A DNA stretch of 64,000 nt from Shewanella litorisediminis (lineage in GTDB: Bacteria; Pseudomonadota; Gammaproteobacteria; Enterobacterales; Shewanellaceae): assembly GCF_016834455.1 (NCBI RefSeq), contig NZ_CP069213.1, positions 1,116,501 through 1,180,500 on the forward strand, read 5' to 3'. The notes beneath the pieces were generated by a model, which made no database searches, was not told where the DNA came from, and worked only from the letters and a program-made list of their open reading frames with translations. Position numbers and translations under genes: made by a program. How positions within the stretch are numbered: the first letter of the stretch is position 1; every line of letters starts with the position of its first letter. Shown here piece by piece: positions 41,095-50,073 of the stretch.

Positions 41095-43932
41095 ATGAAA
41101 AAGTGGATTCTGGCTGCCGCCATTTCGGCAGCGCTCGCGGGCTGCGCCCAGCATTCTTCCGACTCTCTGGCGTTGCCGGAAGGAGTCACCCTGATTGAAA
41201 CCGTTGCCGTGGACAGTACCGGCGTCGGTATTCCTTACAAGAAGTTCCAATTGGCCAATGGCCTGACAGTGATTTTGCATCAGGACAGCTCAGATCCTCT
41301 GGTGCACGTGGACGTGACTTATCATGTGGGCTCAGGTCGTGAATTGCCCGGCCGCAGCGGTTTTGCCCACCTGTTCGAGCACATGATGTTCCAGGGCTCT
41401 GAAAACGTCGCCGATGAACAGCACTTTAAAGTGGTTACAGAGTCAGGCGGTACCCTGAACGGCACCACCAATACCGATCGCACCAACTATTTTGAGACTG
41501 TGCCGAGCAACCAGCTGGAAAAAATGCTGTGGCTTGAGTCAGACCGCATGGGCTTTTTCCTGCCTGCGCTTACCGAAGAAAAATTTGAAGTGCAGCGCGA
41601 AACCGTAAAGAACGAGCGTGCACAGCGTATCGATAACCAGCCCTATGGCCGTATGTATGAGCGCTTCAGCCAGGCCATGTATCCTGCCGGTCACCCATAC
41701 TCCTGGCCCGTAATTGGCTGGCCGGAGGATTTGAACCGCGCAGAGCTTGCCGATGTGAAGCAATTCTTCCAGCGCTGGTATGGCCCAAACAATGCGACCC
41801 TGACCATTGGCGGCGATTTTGACGAGCTGCAGACCCTGGCCTGGGTGAACAAATATTTCGGTGATATCCCACGTGGACCGGAAGTCGAGGCGCTGCCCAA
41901 AACTCAGGTCACCCTGGATAACGACAGATACCTGTCCATGGAAGACAAAGTGCATCTGCCTTTGATCCGTATGGCGCTGCCGACCGTGTATGCCAGCCAT
42001 CAGGATGAAGCCGCACTGGATTTGCTCGCCAACATTCTGGGTGGTGGCAAAACCTCGCTGGTTTACAAAAATCTGGTGAAAGAAGGCTATGCGGTGCAGG
42101 CCAGTGCCAGCCACCCTTGCCGCGAGCTGTCCTGTGAAATGTCGTTTTTTGCCCTGGCAAACCCCGCCAAGGGCGGCAGCCTCAAAGAGCTTGAGACCAA
42201 ACTTCGTGCATCCATTGCCGAGTTCGAGCGCCGCGGCGTGACCGATGAAGACCTTGAAAAAGTGAAGGTGCAATTCGAGGCCGATACCATCTTTGGTCTG
42301 CAGAGTGTTCGCGGCAAGGTATCGGCGCTCGCCGCAAACGAGACCTTCTATGGCAACCCCAACATGATTGCCAAAGATTTGCAGCGCTACGCCAGCGTCA
42401 CCAAAGAAGATGTCATCCGCGTATTTAATCAGTACGTGAAAGACAAGCCCATGGTCATCATGAGCGTGGTGCCTGAAGGTGCCAAGGCACTGGTGGCTGC
42501 CGCTGATAACTTTACCGCACCGGCGCCCCTGGTGGCGGCCAACGCGGTGGCGGGCGAGCTAAAAGTGAATGAAGCCAAATCGTCTTTCGATCGCAGTGTC
42601 ATGCCACAAAGCGGTAAAGCGCCGGTACTCAAGGTGCCAACCCTGTGGCGTGACCGTCTTGGCAATGGTATTGAGGTGCTCGGTACCCAGAGCGCCGAGA
42701 CACCCACCACGGAAATCGTGATATACCTTGCCGGAGGCCATCGTCTGGCCGATGTGAGCAAGGCCGGCGTGGCTCAGCTTACTGCCGCCCTGCTCAATGA
42801 GTCCACAAGCCAACGCTCCAGTGAGGAGCTGACCCAGGCTCTCGAACTGCTGGGGGCATCGGTGCAGTTTTCTGCCAGCGACTATCAGAGCGAAATCAAG
42901 CTGTCGGCACTCACCGAAAAGCTGGATGACACTCTCGCAGTGCTGAAAGAAAAGCTGCTGATGCCGGGCTTTAAGGTGGAAGACTTTGAACGGGTGAAGC
43001 AGCAAACCCTGCAGGGGCTCAAACATTCCCAGTCCAACCCCAACTACCTGGCTAACACTGGTTTTGCCAAGCTGCTGTACGGCGATAAGAATGCCCTGGG
43101 TGTGGATGCCAGCGGCACAGTAGACACGGTTGCCGCCCTGACGCTGGACGACATCAAAGCCTTCTATCAGGCCCAATACAAAGCCGGTAACGCCCAGGTT
43201 GTTGCCGTGTCCAGCGCCCCCAAGGCGTCCTTGCTCTCTTCACTGAAGACCCTCGACAGCTGGCAGGGGGAGGCGACCGCCATGCCTGCGCTTGGACAAC
43301 TGCCAGAATTGAGTGGTGGCACCATATATGTGCTGGACAAACCCGGCGCGGCCCAGTCGGTGATTTCCATCGGTAAGCTTGCGCTGCCCTTTGATGCCAC
43401 CGGTGAGTACTTTAAAGCCGGGCTGATGAACTACCCTCTGGGCGGTGCTTTCAACAGCCGCATCAACCTGAATCTGCGTGAAGACAAGGGATACACCTAT
43501 GGTGCCCGCAGTCGTTTCAGTGGCGGCGCCGAAGTAGGGCAGTTCCTGGCCACCGCCAGTGTGCGCAGCGATGTGACGGCTCCCGCGGTATCTGAGTTCA
43601 TCAAGGAAATTACCACTTATAACGCCACAGGTATCCGTGACGATGAGCTGGCCTTTATGCGTAACTCCATCTCCCAGGGGCAGGCACTGGATTATGAAAC
43701 CCCATACCAGAAAGCCGGCTTTATGCGGATGATCCAGCGTTATAATCTCAATGATGGCTTTACTGCCGAGCAGGATAAAATTATCGCGGGTATTCAAAAG
43801 GATGAAATCGACGCGCTTGCCAAGAAACATCTGAATATCAATGAGATGGTTATCTTTGTGGTGGGAGATAAGGCCAGCATATTGCCTGAACTCAAGGCGC
43901 TGGGATATCCGGTGAAAGACTTGGTATTGTAA
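41095..43932 (+). CDS. M16-family zinc peptidase, lipoprotein
   Basis: The 945-residue protein has a lipoprotein signal with lipobox LAGC (C17). Two M16 halves follow: about 50-480 and about 515-935. The N-terminal half has the inverted zinc motif HLFEH in GFAHLFEHMMF, with the downstream glutamate ligand in KNERAQR. The second half lacks the motif, as usual for inactive M16 repeats. It contains the R/Y pair region DKGYTYGARSRFSGG. Such periplasmic or outer-membrane-anchored pitrilysin-like peptidases degrade small peptides or misfolded protein fragments. The substrate is not known. Confidence 0.93.
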   Translation: MKKWILAAAISAALAGCAQHSSDSLALPEGVTLIETVAVDSTGVGIPYKKFQLANGLTVILHQDSSDPLVHVDVTYHVGSGRELPGRSGFAHLFEHMMFQGSENVADEQHFKVVTESGGTLNGTTNTDRTNYFETVPSNQLEKMLWLESDRMGFFLPALTEEKFEVQRETVKNERAQRIDNQPYGRMYERFSQAMYPAGHPYSWPVIGWPEDLNRAELADVKQFFQRWYGPNNATLTIGGDFDELQTLAWVNKYFGDIPRGPEVEALPKTQVTLDNDRYLSMEDKVHLPLIRMALPTVYASHQDEAALDLLANILGGGKTSLVYKNLVKEGYAVQASASHPCRELSCEMSFFALANPAKGGSLKELETKLRASIAEFERRGVTDEDLEKVKVQFEADTIFGLQSVRGKVSALAANETFYGNPNMIAKDLQRYASVTKEDVIRVFNQYVKDKPMVIMSVVPEGAKALVAAADNFTAPAPLVAANAVAGELKVNEAKSSFDRSVMPQSGKAPVLKVPTLWRDRLGNGIEVLGTQSAETPTTEIVIYLAGGHRLADVSKAGVAQLTAALLNESTSQRSSEELTQALELLGASVQFSASDYQSEIKLSALTEKLDDTLAVLKEKLLMPGFKVEDFERVKQQTLQGLKHSQSNPNYLANTGFAKLLYGDKNALGVDASGTVDTVAALTLDDIKAFYQAQYKAGNAQVVAVSSAPKASLLSSLKTLDSWQGEATAMPALGQLPELSGGTIYVLDKPGAAQSVISIGKLALPFDATGEYFKAGLMNYPLGGAFNSRINLNLREDKGYTYGARSRFSGGAEVGQFLATASVRSDVTAPAVSEFIKEITTYNATGIRDDELAFMRNSISQGQALDYETPYQKAGFMRMIQRYNLNDGFTAEQDKIIAGIQKDEIDALAKKHLNINEMVIFVVGDKASILPELKALGYPVKDLVL

Positions 43933-43965
43933 AATCGCCGGTCAATCCCCATATCCTTGACCAGC

Positions 43966-43996
43966 AAGGGTGGCGACTGTGCCACCCTTTTATCTT
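43966..43996 (+). terminator. Rho-independent terminator of the M16 peptidase gene
   Basis: AAGGGTGGC/GCCACCCTT stem with a six-base loop, then TTATCTTT, 34 bases after the stop. Confidence 0.88.
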
Positions 43997-44117
43997 TCTC
44001 CCTTGCCGCCATATGCAAATGGCATTATTTTGGACAAAAGCCGAAAGACCCAAGGGTCGCCACAGGTCTTGCTGTGTACGGCGGCGCAGCGCGCCATAGC
44101 AACCAGAGAAGAATCAA

Positions 44118-45698
44118 TTGACAGCATTCAATGACAGACTCGGGGCTCTCTCCGATGCACAAGGACGCAAGGCGCTGGCCGGGCTGCGACGGGGTTTGGA
44201 GCGTGAGGCTTTACGTATCACCAGCTGTTGCCAGCTGGCAATGGATCCCCATCCCAAAGCGCTGGGTTCGGCGCTGACTCACTCAAGGATCACCACAGAT
44301 TACAGTGAGGCCTTGCTGGAGTTTATTACGCCGGTCAGTGGCAACATTGAAGACTTGCTGGAAGGCCTGACCGAAACCCACGCTTATACCCTTAAGCATT
44401 TGGATGGTCAGAAGCTGTGGCCGGTGAGCATGCCCTGTTATGTGGGCGATGTGAAAGATATTCCCATTGCCCAATATGGCAGCTCAAATACCGGCAGAAT
44501 GAAGACCCTTTACCGCAAGGGGCTGACCTACAGATACGGCGCCCTGATGCAGATTATTTCCGGGGTGCATTTTAACTTTTCACTCTCCAGTGAACTCTGG
44601 CCAAGACTGCATGCACTCTCGGGCAGCAGCCTGACGCTGGATGAGTTTATCTCCGAATCTTACTTTGGCCTTATTCGCAATTACCGCCGTCTGGTATGGG
44701 TACTGCCTTATCTCTTTGGTGCGTCGCCAGCCATTTGTGGCTCTTTCCTTAAAGGTCAGAAAACCAGCCTCGAATTTGAAAAAACATCGGGCGGTACCCT
44801 GTATCTGCCTTACGCCACCTCGTTGCGGATGAGCGACCTTGGCTACACCAACAAAGAGCAGGCCAGTCTCAATATCAGTTACGACTCCCTGAATGAATAT
44901 TTGCAGGGGATCCGCGAGGCGATTTGCTTGCCATCGGCGAAGTTTGCCGAAATTGGCGTGAAAGTCGACGGCGAATATCGCCAGCTCAACGCCAATGTGC
45001 TGCAAATTGAAAACGAGTTTTATGCGCCCATCCGCGCCAAGCGCGTTACCCGTAAAGGCGAGAAGCCCTCAGAGGCGCTGGCAAGAGCAGGCGTTGAGTA
45101 CATTGAAGTGCGCGCGCTGGATGTGAATCCCTTCAGCCCCGTTGGGGTTGAGGCCTCCCAGCTGCGCTTCCTCGACCTGTTCCTGCTTTATTGCCTGCTG
45201 TCCGATTCGCCCAAGAGCGATGAAAGCAGTGAAGCCGAAATCACCGCCAACCTCAGAGCGGTTATCCATGAAGGGCGTAAACCCGGACTGGAGCTTAGCC
45301 GCAAGGGCGAGCCTGTGGCATTGAAGATCTGGCTGCTGGAACTCTTCGATGAGCTTGATAAGCTCGCCAGCCTCCTGGACATAGACGACAGCAAATATGC
45401 ACAGGCCCTGGCCCATTGGCGTCTTGCGGTTGAAGACCCCGCCCTGACACTTTCCGGCAGGGTACACGCCGCTGTGGTGGAGCAGGGCATCAACCATGGC
45501 GATTTTGTGATGGGGCTGGCTGCCAAATATCAGGACTTTTTCCTGTCTTACCCGCTGTCTCCCGGTGTGGAAGCCGGTTACCAGGCCGAGGCCGCGTCTT
45601 CCCTTGCCGCACAGGCCGAGATAGAAGCCAGTGATGAAGAAAGCTTTGATGAGTTTCTCAAAGGCTACTTCAAAGGTGTGCCATGCGCGCTCTCCTGA
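44118..45698 (+). CDS. gshA: Glutamate-cysteine ligase GshA
   Basis: The 526-residue protein matches the gammaproteobacterial type I enzyme, with ALAGLRRGLEREALRI, YSEALLEFITPV, PCYVGDVKDIPIAQYGSSNT and the YGALMQIISGVHFNFS region. It makes gamma-glutamylcysteine, the first step of glutathione synthesis. The start is TTG (44118-44120) with an AGAGAAG ribosome site; an early ATG is out of frame. A TTG start is also used by E. coli gshA and may limit translation. It overlaps the next lipoprotein gene by 16 bases. Confidence 0.95.
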   Translation: MTAFNDRLGALSDAQGRKALAGLRRGLEREALRITSCCQLAMDPHPKALGSALTHSRITTDYSEALLEFITPVSGNIEDLLEGLTETHAYTLKHLDGQKLWPVSMPCYVGDVKDIPIAQYGSSNTGRMKTLYRKGLTYRYGALMQIISGVHFNFSLSSELWPRLHALSGSSLTLDEFISESYFGLIRNYRRLVWVLPYLFGASPAICGSFLKGQKTSLEFEKTSGGTLYLPYATSLRMSDLGYTNKEQASLNISYDSLNEYLQGIREAICLPSAKFAEIGVKVDGEYRQLNANVLQIENEFYAPIRAKRVTRKGEKPSEALARAGVEYIEVRALDVNPFSPVGVEASQLRFLDLFLLYCLLSDSPKSDESSEAEITANLRAVIHEGRKPGLELSRKGEPVALKIWLLELFDELDKLASLLDIDDSKYAQALAHWRLAVEDPALTLSGRVHAAVVEQGINHGDFVMGLAAKYQDFFLSYPLSPGVEAGYQAEAASSLAAQAEIEASDEESFDEFLKGYFKGVPCALS

Positions 45699-46099
45699 CC
45701 CTGGCTATCAGCGCCGGACTGGCCGCTTGTGCCAGCAGCGTGGATGACGCCAATCAGTGTGGTTGGGTCTCTGGCTACCAGGACCCACCGGAGGCAGAGC
45801 GCCTCTACCGTGCCGTTGTCACCCATGTCGATGGCACGCCTGTGATTTCCCGCCCCAACTATCAGCTCGCGCCCGGGCGGTATGAGTTCTCGCTGGTGGA
45901 GCTGATTGACGCCCCGGATCTGAAAGTGTCGCCGGAGGCGCATCAGAAAAAAACGCTGACCATAGAGGTTGCCGCCGGGATGCGCTATCACTTTGCCGCC
46001 CGTTACAAAGATGACAGACGCTACTTCGGTAATAATCCCGACTTTTGGGAGCCTGTTATCTGGCAAAGCGAAGCGGCCGAATGCGCCATTGCCAACTAA
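45683..46099 (+). CDS. Small predicted lipoprotein of unknown function
   Basis: The 138-residue product has a lipoprotein signal with lipobox LAAC (C16). The mature part is probably an all-beta domain, with YQLAPGRYEFSLVELID and VAAGMRYHFAARYKDD, resembling the 'PEGA-like' or DUF-type domains of periplasmic lipoproteins by pattern only. No family is claimed. It overlaps gshA by 16 bases, so it is probably coexpressed with it. The functional link to glutathione synthesis is unknown. Confidence 0.8.
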   Translation: MRALLTLAISAGLAACASSVDDANQCGWVSGYQDPPEAERLYRAVVTHVDGTPVISRPNYQLAPGRYEFSLVELIDAPDLKVSPEAHQKKTLTIEVAAGMRYHFAARYKDDRRYFGNNPDFWEPVIWQSEAAECAIAN

Positions 46100-46205
46100 C
46101 GCCGTTACCCGACAAAGACGACAGTCATTACCCTTAGCCTTGTGCGAATTGCATCTTAATCAATGACATGGGAAACTCGGTTCACAGGTTGTTGTTGGAG
46201 TTGAT

Positions 46206-46817
46206 ATGTACAAGGCCCTGACGCCACTCCTTATACTGGCACTGCTTGGTGGCTGTGCCAGCGCCCCGCCCAAAGACCCAGATAATATCTGCGCCATTTT
46301 CAGGGAGCACCGCGACTGGTATGAGGCCGCGCTCGATACCCAGGAGAAATGGGGTGTCCCCGTGCATGTGCCCCTGGCGATGATGTACCAGGAAAGCTCA
46401 TTCAAGCATGACGCGGCGCCGCCCATGGAATATTTTCTGGGCTTTATCCCCATAGGTCGTGCCAGCGATGCCTATGGTTATGCCCAGGCCAAAACCATGA
46501 CCTGGGATGATTATGTCAGGGAAACCGGCAACAGCTGGTCCAGTCGCAGCGATTTTGATGATGCCATGGACTTTATGGGCTGGTTTATCACCAAGACCCA
46601 CAAGATCAATGGGGTATCCAAGTGGGATGCCCGCGCCCAATACCTGAATTACCATGAAGGTTGGGGGGGCTATCGCCGCGGAACCCATAAATCCAAAAAA
46701 TGGCTTATCAAGGTAGCAGCCAGGGTGGATGAGCGCTCCCGTCGCTATGCCGTACAGTACAAGGGCTGTAAAGAAGAGCTGGACTCTTCCTGGCTATACC
46801 GTCTCTTCTTTGGCTGA
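46206..46817 (+). CDS. Lytic-transglycosylase-like (SLT fold) lipoprotein
   Basis: The 203-residue protein has a lipoprotein signal with lipobox LGGC (C17). An SLT-like domain follows. The catalytic-type glutamate lies in MMYQESSFKHD. YGYAQAKTMTWDDY and YLNYHEGWGGYRRG match the later goose-lysozyme/SLT motifs. It would cleave peptidoglycan glycan strands from the outer membrane side. Compared with MltC-type enzymes it is short and has no N-terminal extra domain. GGAG ribosome site before ATG 46206. Confidence 0.85.
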   Translation: MYKALTPLLILALLGGCASAPPKDPDNICAIFREHRDWYEAALDTQEKWGVPVHVPLAMMYQESSFKHDAAPPMEYFLGFIPIGRASDAYGYAQAKTMTWDDYVRETGNSWSSRSDFDDAMDFMGWFITKTHKINGVSKWDARAQYLNYHEGWGGYRRGTHKSKKWLIKVAARVDERSRRYAVQYKGCKEELDSSWLYRLFFG

Positions 46818-46904
46818 CGTCTCTTTTGCGGGCACTGGAGAACGTTGGCGCAATTCCTGGGGCTTGAACTGGTGGTTAAACAGGCTCGTGATTGGCGGTT
46901 AAAC

Positions 46905-46935
46905 AAAAAGGGCATTCAAGTGAATGCCCTTTTCA
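46905..46935. terminator. Bidirectional terminator between the SLT lipoprotein and the diguanylate cyclase
   Basis: AAAAGGGCATTC, loop AAGT, GAATGCCCTTTT. It lies between convergent genes. Confidence 0.88.
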
Positions 46936-46986
46936 ATTCAGCAGTGTATCAGGCTGGCTGTTAGCCCGTGCGATGTTCGTTTTTCA

Positions 46987-48201
46987 TCAGCTTGCCTTTT
47001 GTCTGCTGCGCTTTTGCGCATACATACGTTCGTCGGCGAGCTTGAAGCTGGCGGCAAAATCGCCGCTGAATGGCGCCGCGCCGGCACTGAAGAGCACAGG
47101 CGCCTCAGCGCTCGCCATGGTGTGTTTCAGTTGCGTCAATCGCTCCAGCAACTGCTCTTCGCTGCCCTGGGCGAGGAGGACAAACTCATCGCCACCGAAG
47201 CGACTGATAAGGCTGTTTTGCGGCCAGATCATTTTAAGGGCGCCTGCCAGTGTCGCCAGTGCCTTGTCACCGGCCTGATGACCTTGGGTATCGTTGAGAA
47301 CCTTGAGGTTGTCCAGATCCAGTACCACCAGGTAACTGCCAATACGGCTTTTAGGCCATTGGCTTATTTGTGATTCAAAATACTGCCGGTTATAGAGGCC
47401 TGTGAGGGTGTCAAAATTGGCCAGACGCTGAATTTCCCGTGACTTTTGATAAAGCGCAATGGCGCTGGCGGCTTCGTGGGTCAAAATCGCCACCAGATTA
47501 CGGTCATAATCGCTGAAAGCACTCAAATGACTGCTGTCGAGGTTCAGCATGGCGTAGAGTTTGCCGTCGATATGAATAGGGCTCGACAGGGTAGAGCGTA
47601 TGGGCTGTTTGGCGGCGGTCAGTAAAATGTGCTGCTCGGCCGGGGTGAGGGTGCTTTCGGCGTTGATATGCTGCATATCATCAATTACCACCACCTTGTC
47701 ACAGCGTCCCTTGGTCATCCGATATTCAAATGATTGCTCCAGCGAAAAATCGATGGTTCTGAGCCGGGACAGGTCGAGCCCAACGGCAGATTCGAACCTC
47801 AGTTTGTGGGTATCGGGATCCACCCGGATAATGCTGCCCATTTCGGCGCCGTTGATGACCGAAACTGCCTTGTTAAGCAGGGCGTCCAAAAAGGCATGTT
47901 CGTTTTGATATTGGCTGGACAGATGAATGAGTTCCATACTGGCGTCGTTGATGGACACCACCTGCTCCAGGTGATCCCACAAGCGTTGCAGGCGGCCCTG
48001 GTGCAGGTAATAGCTGAGGCTGTATCCCATCAGATACACCAGACACACCAGCAATAAAATCATCCACGGCAGGGAGCCAGCGGGGGAGAAAAGGTAAAAA
48101 ATCCCGACAAACACTGACAGGGGCGTCAGCAATAATATGAGGTGGTAACGCAGGCCGAGGGTATCAATTCGCTTGTGTTTGAGACTGTCCCGTTGCTTCA
48201 C
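46987..48201 (-). CDS. GAF-GGDEF diguanylate cyclase with two membrane helices
   Basis: The protein has two N-terminal membrane helices (about 20-40 and 45-65), a GAF domain (about 105-245) and a C-terminal GGDEF domain (about 255-400). The active-site loop reads SRFGGDEFVLLAQG, so cyclase activity is likely. The four residues five positions before GGDEF are PQNS and not RxxD, so the usual c-di-GMP inhibitory site is absent. Start uncertain: GTG 48201 gives 404 residues. An ATG at 48288 would extend it by 29 residues but lies in the purK terminator and has no ribosome site. Confidence 0.88.
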   Translation of the reverse strand: MKQRDSLKHKRIDTLGLRYHLILLLTPLSVFVGIFYLFSPAGSLPWMILLLVCLVYLMGYSLSYYLHQGRLQRLWDHLEQVVSINDASMELIHLSSQYQNEHAFLDALLNKAVSVINGAEMGSIIRVDPDTHKLRFESAVGLDLSRLRTIDFSLEQSFEYRMTKGRCDKVVVIDDMQHINAESTLTPAEQHILLTAAKQPIRSTLSSPIHIDGKLYAMLNLDSSHLSAFSDYDRNLVAILTHEAASAIALYQKSREIQRLANFDTLTGLYNRQYFESQISQWPKSRIGSYLVVLDLDNLKVLNDTQGHQAGDKALATLAGALKMIWPQNSLISRFGGDEFVLLAQGSEEQLLERLTQLKHTMASAEAPVLFSAGAAPFSGDFAASFKLADERMYAQKRSRQKAS

Positions 48202-48288
48202 TGAAAATATCCATATCGAATCTCTGGCCCGACCATTATACGGGTGAAATCCGGTACTTGCACTGGCTAAAAGCGCGACAAATGCCAT

Positions 48289-48316
48289 AAAAAAGCCCCG
48301 ACATTTCGGGGCTTTG
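48289..48316 (-). terminator. Terminator of purE-purK
   Basis: On the minus strand AAAGCCCCGA, loop AATG, TCGGGGCTTTTTTATGG. It starts 27 bases after the purK stop. Confidence 0.88.
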
Positions 48317-48342
48317 ATTCTGATATCCCTTGGAACTATCCC

Positions 48343-49428
48343 TTAGAAGGCGGCGTTATCCAGGATCCACTGGAGTGGCGCCTGATACTGCGCCGGCATC
48401 CAGGCTTTAAGCTGGCTGATGCTGCCTTCGAGCATGGCCGGGCTGTGTACCGACAGGTTCAGGTGACCCACCTTGCGGCCCGGGCGCACCTCTTTGGCAT
48501 ACCAGAAAAGCTCGGCATTGGGCAGGCTCAGCCAGCGGTCGTCCTTATCGATGCCGATAAGGTTAACCATCACACAGGGGAAGTTCACCTGGGGCTGCTG
48601 GATAGGCAGGTTGCACAGGGCTCGCAGGTGCAACTGGAACTGATCCATGTGGGTGCCTGCCTGGGTCCAGTGACCCGAGTTATGTACCCGCGGTGCCAGC
48701 TCGTTCACCAGCAGGTGGTCACCCACCCGGAAACACTCCATCGCCATCACGCCCACATATTCGAGGCCTTTCATGATGGTGCCCAGCATGGCTTCGGCTT
48801 CGGCCTGCAGCGGCGCCAGGCGTGGCAGTGGCGAAATAGACGCCATCAGGATGCCATCCTGATGCAGGTTCAAGGTCAGCGGATAGAAGAAGCATTCACC
48901 GCTGTGGGTGCGTACGCCAACCACAGACACTTCTTCATCAAAATTAATGGCTTGCTCGGCAATGGCTTCACCGCGCCAGTCGGCTGGGATCTGGCCATTC
49001 TCGGCCTGCTTGAGCCAATGCTGACCCTTGCCATCGTAACCACCGGTACGGCGCTTCATCAGCACCCGCTCGCCGTAACTGGCATAGAGGGCATTGACGT
49101 CGGTACTTTCATCCACCAGCTCCCAGGGAGCGGTGGCAACATTCAGCTCATCCAGAAGGGATTTCTGGGTGTAGCGGTCGGCCAGGCGGCCAAACACAGG
49201 ACCGTTGATAAAATTCTTGTGGGTGGAGAGTTGCAGGCTCAGGCTCGACTCAGGCCACTGCTCCCGCTCGGCGGTGATGATGTCATCGTCCGCCAGTGGC
49301 AGCTTTTCATCGCTGGGGGCCATGATATCCACCGGCAGCACTTCAATGGCCAATGGCTGACCGGCGTGGGACAGCATGGCACCGAGCTGACCATTGCCCA
49401 GTACCCAAACGCGTTGTTGATTCGCCAT
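48343..49428 (-). CDS. purK: N5-carboxyaminoimidazole ribonucleotide synthase PurK
   Basis: The 361-residue ATP-grasp enzyme has the N-terminal VWVLGNGQLGAMLSHAG Rossmann-like start, the central KRRTGGYDGKGQ ATP loop and MAECFRV-type C-terminal ATP-grasp residues (MAMECFRVGDHLLVNELAPRVHNS written only in part here). It carboxylates AIR to N5-CAIR in purine synthesis. The gene lies two bases after purE, so they form an operon. Confidence 0.96.
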   Translation of the reverse strand: MANQQRVWVLGNGQLGAMLSHAGQPLAIEVLPVDIMAPSDEKLPLADDDIITAEREQWPESSLSLQLSTHKNFINGPVFGRLADRYTQKSLLDELNVATAPWELVDESTDVNALYASYGERVLMKRRTGGYDGKGQHWLKQAENGQIPADWRGEAIAEQAINFDEEVSVVGVRTHSGECFFYPLTLNLHQDGILMASISPLPRLAPLQAEAEAMLGTIMKGLEYVGVMAMECFRVGDHLLVNELAPRVHNSGHWTQAGTHMDQFQLHLRALCNLPIQQPQVNFPCVMVNLIGIDKDDRWLSLPNAELFWYAKEVRPGRKVGHLNLSVHSPAMLEGSISQLKAWMPAQYQAPLQWILDNAAF

Positions 49429-49430
49429 GA

Positions 49431-49922
49431 TTACGCGTCCCTCGGGTCCGGATTTTCCAGTACGCTCTGGGTTTGCTCGGCGCGGAAGGCTTCAAGGCGC
49501 TCGGCGAGGGCAGCGTCGTTGTTGGCGAGGATTTGGCAAGCCAGCAGACCTGCGTTAAAGGCACCGGCAGTACCTATGGCGAGGGTGCCCACGGCAATGC
49601 CCTTTGGCATTTGCACGATAGAGAGCAAGGAGTCCATGCCGTTCAGGGCCTTACTCTGCACGGGTACGCCGAGTACCGGCAGACGGGTCTTGGAAGCCAG
49701 CATGCCCGGCAGGTGGGCGGCACCACCGGCACCGCCGATGATCACCTGAAAGCCTTTGTCAGCTGCTGTGGCGGCGAAGTCCATTAACTTGTCCGGGGTT
49801 CTGTGGGCGGAAACCACCTCAACATGGTAAGGCACCTGCAGTTTATCCATGATCTCTGCGGCGGCTTCCATGGTGGGCCAATCACTCTTGGAACCCATTA
49901 CGACAGCAACGAGGGCGTGCAT
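49431..49922 (-). CDS. purE: N5-carboxyaminoimidazole ribonucleotide mutase PurE
   Basis: The 163-residue protein has the class I PurE signatures [15 protein letters not shown] and SAHRTPDKL with the catalytic His, and [14 protein letters not shown]. It moves the carboxyl group from N5-CAIR to CAIR, directly after PurK. First gene of purEK, preceded by an unusually structured leader. Confidence 0.97.
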   Translation of the reverse strand: MHALVAVVMGSKSDWPTMEAAAEIMDKLQVPYHVEVVSAHRTPDKLMDFAATAADKGFQVIIGGAGGAAHLPGMLASKTRLPVLGVPVQSKALNGMDSLLSIVQMPKGIAVGTLAIGTAGAFNAGLLACQILANNDAALAERLEAFRAEQTQSVLENPDPRDA

Positions 49923-49956
49923 GATAACTCCTTAACGACTGATTTTAATTATATTT

Positions 49957-50039
49957 GCCTGTTTTCAGGCGAGGGTACTTTGCGCCCTGGCGGCGGGGGA
50001 GTCCCCTCGGTAGTCGTTGCCAGGGCGAGATGGGGCGCA
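49957..50039 (-). promoter_or_regulatory. Structured purE leader with competing stems
   Basis: On the minus strand a nine-bp stem CGCCCTGGC (50019-50027) / GCCAGGGCG (49983-49991) encloses a GGGG-ACT-CCCC hairpin (49996-50006). A second 5' arm, TGCGCC (50034-50039), can pair with the end of the same 3' strand (49981-49986). The two pairings exclude each other in part. A small hairpin GCCTG-AAAA-CAGGC (49957-49970) lies about 40 bases before the start codon. No PurR-like box and no known riboswitch class is recognised. There is no U tract after the large stem. Confidence 0.5.
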
Positions 50040-50073
50040 ATGATAGCATGATGGACGTGGTTTCGCTGCCTTT

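Noticed and set aside
48445..49749. Long plus-strand open frame opposite purK and purE
   Set aside because: It mirrors the codon pattern of the clearly recognised purEK genes; the translation is His/Gln-rich and without domain pattern.
49957..50060. Known purine, ZTP or guanidine riboswitch upstream of purE
   Set aside because: The conserved cores of these classes could not be found; only general structure with competing stems is supported.
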